Source: Omnitrophica bacterium RBG_13_46_9
GTDB lineage: Bacteria > Omnitrophota > Gorgyraeia > JABMRN01 > RBG-13-46-9
Assembly: GCA_001804045.1 (NCBI GenBank)
Contig: MHFD01000021.1
Location: forward strand, 79,488-86,826
Direction of reading: 5' to 3'
Length of the DNA: 7,339 nucleotides
Shown: positions 1-4,447 of the stretch, piece after piece
How the letters are laid out: each line of letters starts with the position of its first letter
How positions within the stretch are numbered: position 1 is the stretch's first letter
Notes under the pieces: generated by a model
What the model was told of the DNA's origin: nothing
Databases searched by the model: none
What the model saw: only the letters and a program-made list of their open reading frames with translations
Translations under genes and position numbers: made by a program

Positions 1-17
1 AAAACCTTTTTCGAAAG

Positions 18-782
18 GTGTACACGACAAATCCCCCTCCATGGAAAATAGGCGATATCATAAAGATAATTATTTTATCGCTTACCTTCGGATATCTTTT
101 CTTTATGCTATTAGGCTTATTTATAAATATCTTGCAGTCCGCGATGCATACGAAATTCACATTTTGCAGAAACGAGAATTTCAGGATGATTTTCGATACG
201 ATTGTATTGGATCTTATCGTGTTTTTGGTTGTCTTGCGGTTCTTAAGGCATTACCGGACAAGGCTTACGGACATGGGTTTAGTAAAAGAAAATATGACGA
301 AGAATGTCCTCTATGGCATTTGCGGATATGTAGGCGTTATCCCTGTAATCTTTATCATAGGCATACTGGTTTATATAATACTCAATATCGCTAAGCTGAA
401 ACCGCCGCCCCAGCCGATAGTGCAGTTATTTCTGGTGGAGAAGAACGCAGCGCTCATACTTGTCTCCAGCATGATAGCCTCCATATTCGGTCCGGTCATA
501 GAGGAAATATTTTTCAGGGGCATCATGTACAATGCCGTCAAGAGGAAAATAGGCATTTTTTGGGCGATTTTTATAACAAGCGTCATCTTTTCTTTTTTGC
601 ATACACACGCCATGACGTATTTTCTGGTCGGCTTCATACCGATAACCATATTGGGGGCGGTGTTGGCGTATTTATACGAGAAGACGGGTAGCCTCATCCC
701 CTCGATTACGCTCCATGTGTTGAACAATGTCGGAAGCGTCATCATGGTATTTTTGTTCAAATATTTCAACTACTTGATCTAA
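18..782 (+). CDS. CPBP-family intramembrane metalloprotease (CAAX protease/Abi-like), possibly 5'-partial
   Basis: Polytopic membrane protein of the CPBP (CAAX prenyl protease 2/bacteriocin-processing, Abi) family. The family signatures are in order in the C-terminal half: EEIFFRG (Glu162, Glu163, Arg167), FSFLH ending in His195, and HVLNN starting at His233. In characterised members these Glu and His residues form the intramembrane active site. Hydrophobic segments lie near residues 12-40, 57-76, 97-123, 145-160, 177-195, 200-220 and 229-250. The substrate cannot be told from sequence; bacterial members range from peptide maturation and self-immunity proteases to proteins of unknown role. 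The GTG at 18 is the first start in the window, but the frame is open back to base 3 and AAAGG touches the GTG with no spacer, so the true start may lie upstream. The stop is TAA at 780-782; a heptad array starts 18 bases later. Family assignment is firm; start and function are not. Confidence 0.88.
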   Translation: MYTTNPPPWKIGDIIKIIILSLTFGYLFFMLLGLFINILQSAMHTKFTFCRNENFRMIFDTIVLDLIVFLVVLRFLRHYRTRLTDMGLVKENMTKNVLYGICGYVGVIPVIFIIGILVYIILNIAKLKPPPQPIVQLFLVEKNAALILVSSMIASIFGPVIEEIFFRGIMYNAVKRKIGIFWAIFITSVIFSFLHTHAMTYFLVGFIPITILGAVLAYLYEKTGSLIPSITLHVLNNVGSVIMVFLFKYFNYLI

Positions 783-800
783 GCACAGCTAGGTATACAT

Positions 801-835
801 AAATCCGAAATGCGAATATCGAAATCCGAAACAAT
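801..835. repeat. heptad array, consensus AAATCCG
   Basis: Five consecutive 7-base units with no indel. Units 1 (801-807) and 4 (822-828) are identical (AAATCCG); units 2, 3 and 5 are drifted forms (AAATGCG, AATATCG, AAACAAT). This is the first of several intergenic arrays in the window with the same period but a different consensus. It begins 18 bases after the stop of the membrane protease gene. Confidence 0.7.
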
Positions 836-860
836 ACTTATGCTGTCGACTTTTACCCAT

Positions 861-909
861 GAACCAGAAAGCCACGCCTGTAAGGGCGCGGATGAATGGC
901 TTTCGGTTC
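861..909. repeat. long stem-loop with inner GUAA-capped hairpin
   Basis: Outer stem: 861-865 plus 867-871 pair with 900-909, with A866 bulged. Inner hairpin: 872-879 pairs with 884-891 around a GTAA loop (a GNRA tetraloop in RNA, closed by a U-G pair), with one A-C mismatch (874/889). The inner hairpin has a second, covarying copy at 955-974. It may be a transcribed structured RNA or a REP-like palindromic DNA element; no T-tract follows, so it is not an intrinsic terminator by itself. Confidence 0.65.
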
Positions 910-942
910 AGGGTTCCGCTCCACCGATAGAGCGGAACCCTG
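909..942. repeat. perfect 13-bp inverted repeat with 8-base loop
   Basis: CAGGGTTCCGCTC (909-921) is perfectly complementary to 930-942, with an 8-base loop at 922-929. It abuts the previous stem-loop, sharing base 909, and lies 8 bases before the next hairpin, so the three form one compact block from 861 to 980. No T-run follows on either strand. A REP/BIME-like palindromic cluster is the most economical reading. Confidence 0.75.
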
Positions 943-950
943 TAAAAAGA

Positions 951-980
951 GAAGCCACCGCTGTAAGGCGGTGGAGCTTC
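951..980. repeat. second GUAA-capped hairpin, covarying copy of 872-891
   Basis: CCACCGCT (955-962) pairs with 967-974 around a GTAA loop. GAAG (951-954) adds four pairs with CTTC (977-980) across a two-base bulge. Aligned to 870-891, the two copies share the sequence around the loop, while two stem pairs are swapped in a compensatory way (G-C to C-G and C-G to G-C). An alternative small hairpin, GCTTC (976-980) with GAAGC (986-990) followed by TTTT (991-994), competes for 976-980 and looks weakly like a terminator. Confidence 0.65.
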
Positions 981-1014
981 ACTGCGAAGCTTTTATCCCG
1001 GATTTATATATGAG

Positions 1015-1042
1015 AACCGAAAACTGATAACCGAAAGCCAAT
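1015..1042. repeat. heptad array, consensus AACCGAA
   Basis: Four units in register: AACCGAA at 1015-1021 and again at 1029-1035, with drifted units AACTGAT (1022-1028) and AGCCAAT (1036-1042). It closes the repeat block of this spacer. From 1043 to 1113 I see no further array; the only promoter-like item is a TATATT at 1094-1099 without a convincing -35 partner. Confidence 0.6.
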
Positions 1043-1113
1043 GGATTTATTCGGTATTTAGGGCTCTATGCCTGAAGCAGTGAAAGATTACGCTATATTA
1101 ATGGGTTGAAATC

Positions 1114-2142
1114 ATGCCGGTACCGACAATAGAATGGAAAGACAATAGGTTAAGGGTGATTGACCAGACCCTGCTTCCCCATAAGTTAAAATTTGTCGAC
1201 TGCGATTCGGCAAAGATGGTCTGGGGCGTCATAAAGAATATGAGGACCAGGGGCGCGCCCGCGTTAGGCGTTGCCGCTGCGTTTGGTGTCTATCTTGGCG
1301 TAAGAAGGTCCAAGAAAAGCATTTTTAGAGACCTTGACAGGACAATTCAGTACCTGTCCAGCTCAAGGCCGACAGCAAGAAACTTGTTCTGGTCTTTGGA
1401 AAGAATGAAAAAGACAGCTTACGCCCACAGAGGAAAACCTGTGCAAAGAATAAAGAGCGTCCTGCTGGAAGAGGCCAAAAGAATTCTTGAAGAAGACAGG
1501 GCGGTCTGCAGAAAGATAGGCATGCTAGGAAGCCGGCTTATCGGGGATAATGACAATATCCTTACCCACTGTAATGCCGGCGGCCTTGCAACCGGTGACT
1601 ACGGCACAGCCCTTGGGGTACTTTTTGCGGCACATAGCCAGGGCAAGAGGATAAAGGTGTATGTCGATGAGACAAGGCCTCTCTTGCAGGGATCGCGCCT
1701 TACGGCGTGGGAGCTTCTGAGAGAAAAGATAGATACCGTTCTTATCTGTGACAATATGGCGGCATCACTCATGGCCGCAGGCAAAATTGACAAAATAGTT
1801 GTTGGGGCTGACAGAATTGCCAAAAACGGGGACACGGCGAATAAAATAGGGACTTATAATCTCGCCCTTTTGGCGCATTACCATAAAATACCTTTCTATG
1901 TCGCCGCCCCTCTTTCGACCATCGATGTGAATATGAAAAGCGGTGAAGGGATACCGATAGAGAATAGACAACCCGATGAGGTCAGAAAAATCGGAAATGT
2001 CTATATTGCCCCTAAAAAGGTGGATGTATTTAACCCGGCTTTTGACGTAACGCCGAATAAGTTCGTGACAGCGTTCATCACCGAAGCAGGGATATTGCGG
2101 AAGCCGTTTACGGCGAGTATAAAGAAGGCGTTCAGTATATAG
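1114..2142 (+). CDS. mtnA: S-methyl-5-thioribose-1-phosphate isomerase
   Basis: Cytoplasmic aldose-ketose isomerase of the methionine salvage pathway, converting 5-methylthioribose 1-phosphate to 5-methylthioribulose 1-phosphate. It belongs to the eIF2B-alpha/beta/delta-like superfamily. Visible signatures: TRGAPALGVAAAFG near residues 45-58, THCNAGGLATGDYGTALG at 151-168 with the catalytic-type Cys153, VDETRPLLQGSRLTAWEL from 184, and VVGADRIAKNGDTANKIGT from 229 with Asp233. These correspond to Cys160 and Asp240 of the B. subtilis enzyme with a constant offset of seven. At 342 residues it is full length for the family. ATG 1114 is the only plausible start: an in-frame TAA lies at 1099-1101 and no other start follows it. 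There is no clear Shine-Dalgarno. No other salvage gene is in the window and no S-box element is seen upstream. The TAG stop is also the first triplet of a heptad array. The related ribose-1,5-bisphosphate isomerase is less likely given the MtnA-type motifs. Confidence 0.96.
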   Translation: MPVPTIEWKDNRLRVIDQTLLPHKLKFVDCDSAKMVWGVIKNMRTRGAPALGVAAAFGVYLGVRRSKKSIFRDLDRTIQYLSSSRPTARNLFWSLERMKKTAYAHRGKPVQRIKSVLLEEAKRILEEDRAVCRKIGMLGSRLIGDNDNILTHCNAGGLATGDYGTALGVLFAAHSQGKRIKVYVDETRPLLQGSRLTAWELLREKIDTVLICDNMAASLMAAGKIDKIVVGADRIAKNGDTANKIGTYNLALLAHYHKIPFYVAAPLSTIDVNMKSGEGIPIENRQPDEVRKIGNVYIAPKKVDVFNPAFDVTPNKFVTAFITEAGILRKPFTASIKKAFSI

Positions 2143-2171
2143 CTCGTAGCTCTTAGCTCATTGCTTTTAGG
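2140..2171. repeat. heptad array TAGCTCN starting at the mtnA stop codon
   Basis: Units TAGCTCG (2140-2146), TAGCTCT (2147-2153), TAGCTCA (2154-2160) and the drifted TTGCTTT (2161-2167), then a partial TAGG. The first TAG is the stop codon of mtnA. The same unit family reappears at 2235-2255 and at 2709-2715. Confidence 0.7.
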
Positions 2172-2173
2172 AA

Positions 2174-2235
2174 GAAACTAATTGAAATTCATTGAAACTT
2201 ATTGATATACAATTGAAATACGATGGAAATATATT
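2174..2235. repeat. decamer array, GAAACTTATT-like
   Basis: GAAA-type cores start at 2174, 2184, 2194, 2204 (GATA), 2215 and 2226, so the spacing is 10, 10, 10, 11, 11 bases. Units resemble GAAACTTATT. The reverse complement of 2482-2521 contains the same unit family (GAAACTTATG, GAAACTGATG), so the two arrays are inverted copies about 250 bases apart. Confidence 0.6.
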
Positions 2236-2297
2236 AGCTCATAGCTCATAGCTCATAGGTCATAGGTAATAGGTAATAGGTTGTAGGTAGTAGGGAT
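2235..2297. repeat. nine-unit heptad array TAGSTNN
   Basis: Nine units in perfect 7-base register: TAGCTCA three times (2235-2255), TAGGTCA (2256-2262), TAGGTAA twice (2263-2276), then TAGGTTG, TAGGTAG and TAGGGAT. All nine keep TAG in positions 1-3 while the rest changes stepwise along the array, as if neighbouring units were copied with drift. It is the clearest heptad array in the window. Confidence 0.85.
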
Positions 2298-2308
2298 ACT
2301 AAAAACTG

Positions 2309-2413
2309 TCTCATAAATAGTCATTGCAAGCGAAACGAAACAACCTAAATGATTGCTTCGTCGGCCTTAACAGGCCTCCTCGCAATACGAGGCCATTACA
2401 AGTATTTATGAGA
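2309..2413. mobile_element. 105-bp element with 11-bp terminal inverted repeats (MITE-like)
   Basis: TCTCATAAATA (2309-2319) is perfectly complementary to 2403-2413. Inside are a TCATTGCAAGCG motif (2321-2332) related to the widespread GTCATTGCGAG type of short palindromic repeat, a hairpin GGCCT-TAAC-AGGCC (2363-2376) enclosed by ATTGC (2352-2356) and GCAAT (2382-2386), and CCTCG/CGAGG arms (2379-2383, 2388-2392). No coding capacity. I could not find a clear target-site duplication, so mobility is inferred only from structure. Confidence 0.45.
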
Positions 2414-2423
2414 TGGCCTCTAA

Positions 2424-2460
2424 CTATTTGCTCGTTCCGTGGGACGTAGGACGATTCGAG
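2424..2460. repeat. GGACG-type heptad repeat, copy 1
   Basis: Heptads in register from 2433: CGTTCCG, TGGGACG, TAGGACG, ATTCGAG. Bases 2424-2458 recur at 2582-2611 plus 2645-2649 with three mismatches in 35 positions; the second copy is interrupted by a 33-base insertion. Confidence 0.6.
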
Positions 2461-2481
2461 CTAGTGTTATCGAGTCAATGA

Positions 2482-2531
2482 GCTTCAAGAGGTTTCCATC
2501 AGTTTCCATAAGTTTCAATATGTAACATCTG
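2482..2531. repeat. decamer array, GTTTCCATAA-like
   Basis: Five units of exactly 10 bases: GCTTCAAGAG, GTTTCCATCA, GTTTCCATAA, GTTTCAATAT, GTAACATCTG. It is the inverted counterpart of the array at 2174-2235. Confidence 0.65.
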
Positions 2532-2567
2532 CAACCTATGCAACCTTTGAAACCTATGCAACATAAA
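2532..2567. repeat. nonamer array, CAACCTATG
   Basis: Four units of exactly 9 bases: CAACCTATG (2532-2540), CAACCTTTG (2541-2549), AAACCTATG (2550-2558), CAACATAAA (2559-2567). It follows the decamer array with no gap, so the period changes from 10 to 9 at that boundary. Confidence 0.65.
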
Positions 2568-2581
2568 ACGGGAGCAACCTT

Positions 2582-2651
2582 CTATTTGCTCGTTGCGTAG
2601 GACGTGGGACGTCCGCTCCCTTCGGTCGCTTGGACGAAAGGACGATTCGCA
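2582..2651. repeat. GGACG-type heptad repeat, copy 2, interrupted by a palindromic insert
   Basis: Bases 2582-2611 repeat 2424-2453 and 2645-2649 repeat 2454-2458. Between them lies a 33-base insert (2612-2644) containing CTCCCTTCGGTCGCT (2616-2630) and two more GGACG heptads. GGACG flanks the insert at 2607-2611 and 2640-2644, like a short target duplication or a slippage product. Confidence 0.55.
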
Positions 2652-2655
2652 CCCG

Positions 2656-2703
2656 TGTCATTGCGAGCGACCCTGCATGCAGTAGAGCAGAGCGTGGCAA
2701 TCC
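2656..2703. repeat. short palindromic repeat of the GTCATTGCGAG...GGCAATC type
   Basis: Begins GTGTCATTGCGAGCGACC and ends GCGTGGCAATCCC, with ATTGC (2660-2664) complementary to GCAAT (2697-2701) and a TGCATGCA palindrome inside. Repeats with these ends occur in many unrelated bacterial genomes (family knowledge from memory). A degenerate relative is inside 2309-2413. Confidence 0.55.
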
Positions 2704-2708
2704 CAAAC

Positions 2709-2729
2709 TAGCTCGTAGGTAGTAGAGTG
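2709..2729. repeat. three-unit heptad array TAGCTCG/TAGGTAG
   Basis: TAGCTCG (2709-2715), TAGGTAG (2716-2722) and TAGAGTG (2723-2729). The first two units match units found at 2140-2146 and 2284-2290, so the same heptad family is scattered in at least three places in this spacer. Confidence 0.5.
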
Positions 2730-2788
2730 AAGTTTCGGGAAGTTGCGAATAGAAAAAGAAACCTTAAGAAACCTTCGAATATTGAGAC
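2729..2788. repeat. decamer array, GAAGTTTCGG/AAACCTTAAG
   Basis: Six 10-base units in register: GAAGTTTCGG, GAAGTTGCGA, ATAGAAAAAG, AAACCTTAAG, AAACCTTCGA, ATATTGAGAC. AAGAAACCTT is an exact tandem duplicate at 2756-2765 and 2766-2775. The reverse strand reads as the same TTTC-rich decamer family seen at 2482-2521. Confidence 0.55.
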
Positions 2789-2834
2789 ACATTGCTTCGA
2801 TGGCTAATGGCCGATAGCTGATGACTGAAAGCTG

Positions 2835-2872
2835 CCCCGAATGTCGATGTTCTACGAAGAACTTCTTCGGGG
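2835..2872. repeat. CCCCGAA...TTCGGGG stem-loop
   Basis: CCCCGAA (2835-2841) pairs with TTCGGGG (2866-2872), with an inner GTTC/GAAC stem (2849-2852, 2859-2862). An alternative fold is the near-perfect palindrome CGAAGAA-C-TTCTTCG (2855-2869), which competes with both stems. There is no T-tract. It ends 34 bases before the thiL start, so the arrangement could affect thiL translation, but a palindromic mobile repeat is equally possible. Confidence 0.5.
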
Positions 2873-2889
2873 TCCCGCCAAAGGCGGGA
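2873..2889. repeat. TCCCGCC-AAA-GGCGGGA hairpin
   Basis: Perfect 7-bp GC-rich stem (2873-2879 with 2883-2889) and a three-base loop, directly after the previous stem-loop and ending 17 bases before the thiL ATG. No T-run follows, so it is not an intrinsic terminator for the + strand. Its position would place a stable hairpin just upstream of the ribosome-binding region of thiL. Confidence 0.65.
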
Positions 2890-2906
2890 ATAGCTGATAG
2901 CAAGAT

Positions 2907-3797
2907 ATGAAAGAACTCGATTTTATAGATTATCTCTCCAAAAGGCATAAAATCAAAAAACCTGTTATCAGGGGTATCGGTGACGATTGCGCTATTCTGG
3001 AATACACCAAGGAAAAATACATGCTTTTTACATGCGATATGATTATCGAAGGGACGCACTTTTCCGCAAAGGCGCGCCCCTTTCAAATAGGGTGGAAAGC
3101 CATGGCATGCAACATAAGCGACATAGCGGCTATGGGCGGCGTTCCGAAATATGCCCTTGTCTCGGTCGGTGTTCCCCGAAATAGAAATATGGGGTTTCTT
3201 AAGTGTATTGCGGAGGGCGTAGAGGCGCTTTGCAGGAGATTTGATGTGATTGTCATAGGAGGGGATACAAACAGTTCCGTTAAAACTGTTTTGAATGTCA
3301 CGCTGATAGGTGAAGTCGAGAAAAGGCATGTCATAACAAGGAGCGGCGCAAAGCCCGGAGACCTAATATTTGTGACAGGCGCGCTGGGTGAGGGCAAGAA
3401 CAAGCATCTTAGTTTTTTGCCGCGCCTCAAAGAGGCGAGGATATTAGCCAAAAATTTTAGAATCAGCTCGATGATAGACCTATCCGACGGTCTGGCCATG
3501 GATATGAATAGGTTAGCGCGGGCAAGCGGTGTCGGGGCGCGTATTTACAAAAGCCTTATACCTCTTTCGGAGGAATCGGAGCCGGTCGACAAGGCTATTT
3601 CCTCGGGCGAAGATTTCGAGCTTCTCTTTACCGCTTCAAAAGATGAGGCGCGAAAGATAATAATGCGCATGGGTAAAAAGGGGGATTTGCCTGTTACGCT
3701 CATAGGTGAAGTCGTGGAGAGAAGCTTAGGCGTTAAGCTCATCGGCGAAAATGGCCAACTCAAGCCGCTTAGGCCGAAGGGGTATGCACATCTGTAA
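2907..3797 (+). CDS. thiL: thiamine-monophosphate kinase
   Basis: Cytoplasmic enzyme that phosphorylates thiamine monophosphate with ATP to thiamine diphosphate, the last step of cofactor synthesis. It has the AIR-synthase-like (PurM) fold. Motifs in order: GIGDDCA (residues 23-29) and the TCDMIIEGTHF block from 42 for metal and nucleotide binding, NISDIAAMGGVP (69-80), IGGDT (117-121), VTGALG (156-161), DLSDGLAMD (191-199), SGEDFELLF (233-241), and the C-terminal KGYAHL, close to the family's usual G-aromatic-x-H-F/L end. At 296 residues it is somewhat short for ThiL; the helix between VTGALG and the LPRL segment (171-174) looks reduced, but all catalytic motifs remain. ATG 2907 gives the expected N-terminus (KELDFIDYL) and follows the heptad array by two bases; there is no recognisable Shine-Dalgarno. 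In B. subtilis thiL likewise precedes the tsaE and tsaB homologues. Confidence 0.95.
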   Translation: MKELDFIDYLSKRHKIKKPVIRGIGDDCAILEYTKEKYMLFTCDMIIEGTHFSAKARPFQIGWKAMACNISDIAAMGGVPKYALVSVGVPRNRNMGFLKCIAEGVEALCRRFDVIVIGGDTNSSVKTVLNVTLIGEVEKRHVITRSGAKPGDLIFVTGALGEGKNKHLSFLPRLKEARILAKNFRISSMIDLSDGLAMDMNRLARASGVGARIYKSLIPLSEESEPVDKAISSGEDFELLFTASKDEARKIIMRMGKKGDLPVTLIGEVVERSLGVKLIGENGQLKPLRPKGYAHL

Positions 3798-3815
3798 TTT
3801 TTATATTTATTGTGC

Positions 3816-3907
3816 GTCAGGTCACCAAGTCGCAGGGTCACCACGTCACCAGATCCGACTGTATTTGACTAAGTGTGACCTTGCGATATTGTGACCCGGT
3901 GACCTGG
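3816..3907. repeat. octamer array GTCACCNN forming a long inverted repeat
   Basis: Left half: GTC (once ATC) starts at 3821, 3829, 3837, 3845 and 3853, exactly 8 apart, with units such as GTCACCAA and GTCACCAC. Right half: GAC/GAT starts at 3877, 3885, 3893 and 3901, also 8 apart, in the opposite orientation. CAGGTCACC (3818-3826) is perfectly complementary to 3898-3906, and the inner parts also pair imperfectly. It fills most of the 142-base thiL-tsaE spacer and ends 32 bases before the tsaE start. Confidence 0.7.
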
Positions 3908-3939
3908 CTATCATTAAACACTGGACGAGATTAAGCTCA

Positions 3940-4398
3940 ATGAGATATGTTACCAAGAGTCCCGAACAGACACTCAAACTTGGTTATCGGCTTGGGAAGA
4001 AGATAAAATCAGGCAATGTAGTTGCTCTTATAGGCGAACTCGGCGCAGGAAAGACGGTTTTTACGAAGGGGATTGCGAAGGCACTGGGTGTTAAGGGATA
4101 TGAATACGTAAACAGCCCCTCATTTGTAATCGTCAAAGTCTATAGGGCAAAGAAAACATCTCTTTATCATTTTGATTTTTACAGGCTGAAGTCAAGCTCC
4201 GATTTGGCTACGGTCGGCTATGAGGATTATTTCTATTCGGACGGTGTATCAGTCGTGGAGTGGGCGGACAGGGCGATGGATGTGTTGCCGGATAAGCATA
4301 TCAGCGTGAAGTTTAAGCATTTAGGGAATAATAAAAGGGAGATAGCGGTAGAAAAATCAAAATGCAAAAATAAAAAATTACAATACAAAATTTTTTAA
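3940..4398 (+). CDS. tsaE: tRNA threonylcarbamoyladenosine biosynthesis ATPase TsaE
   Basis: Small P-loop ATPase that works with TsaB and TsaD in transferring the threonylcarbamoyl group to A37 of ANN-decoding tRNAs (t6A). Signatures: Walker A GELGAGKT at residues 32-39 (Lys38, Thr39), SPSF (59-62), YHFDFYRL (76-83), GYEDYF (93-98) and VEWADR (106-111). The length of 152 residues is typical. ATG 3940 gives the usual short N-terminal strand before the P-loop; no Shine-Dalgarno is evident. Odd point: from about residue 139 onward the reading frame runs into an AT-rich heptad array, so the Lys/Asn-rich tail KSKCKNKKLQYKIF is repeat-encoded and the TAA stop is supplied by the array. This lies beyond the conserved domain, so activity is probably kept. 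tsaB follows after 49 bases. Confidence 0.95.
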   Translation: MRYVTKSPEQTLKLGYRLGKKIKSGNVVALIGELGAGKTVFTKGIAKALGVKGYEYVNSPSFVIVKVYRAKKTSLYHFDFYRLKSSSDLATVGYEDYFYSDGVSVVEWADRAMDVLPDKHISVKFKHLGNNKREIAVEKSKCKNKKLQYKIF

Positions 4399-4444
4399 TT
4401 TTGAAATGTCATTTTGACATTTAATTTTTAATATTTGATTTTGG
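4354..4444. repeat. AT-rich heptad array with inverted halves across the tsaE 3' end
   Basis: Thirteen 7-base steps. The first half has units like AAATCAA (4354-4360), AATGCAA, AAATAAA, AAATTAC, AATACAA; the reverse complement of the second half reads AAATCAA, ATATTAA, AAATTAA and similar. AAAATCAAA (4353-4361) is complementary to 4434-4442, and AAATGTC/GACATTT (4404-4410, 4416-4422) form a small perfect hairpin. The array starts inside tsaE, contains its stop, and ends three bases before the tsaB ATG. Confidence 0.7.
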
Positions 4445-4447
4445 AAT

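Larger units (their letters stand above)
2801..2904. repeat. heptad array TAGCTGA, split by two hairpins
   Basis: Left part: TGGCTAA, TGGCCGA, TAGCTGA, TGACTGA, AAGCTGC (2801-2835). Right part: TAGCTGA, TAGCAAG (2891-2904), ending two bases before the thiL ATG. The block between them, 2835-2889, holds two hairpins of different composition, which suggests insertion into a pre-existing array. The unit is the same family as the array downstream of tsaB. Confidence 0.55.

Noticed and set aside
976..994. Intrinsic terminator for the membrane protease gene
   Set aside because: Only a 5-bp stem and four T; it competes with the stronger hairpin at 951-980. Mentioned there but not listed as a terminator.
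810..1013. 67-codon open frame over the hairpin block before mtnA
   Set aside because: It runs through a heptad array and three palindromes, has no ribosome-binding site and no recognisable domain; the base pattern is explained by the repeats.
1094..1099. TATATT as -10 box for mtnA
   Set aside because: No acceptable -35 hexamer at 16-18 bases and only about 8 bases of leader would result; too weak to list.
783..1113. S-box (SAM-I) riboswitch upstream of mtnA
   Set aside because: The conserved S-box core sequences are not present; the hairpins here are of another kind.
2235..2297. CRISPR array
   Set aside because: Units are 7 bases with no spacers and no cas genes nearby; it is a degenerate tandem array.
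2658..3329. 223-codon minus-strand open frame
   Set aside because: It overlaps thiL by more than 400 bases antisense and begins in thiL; the ThiL motifs on the + strand are unambiguous.
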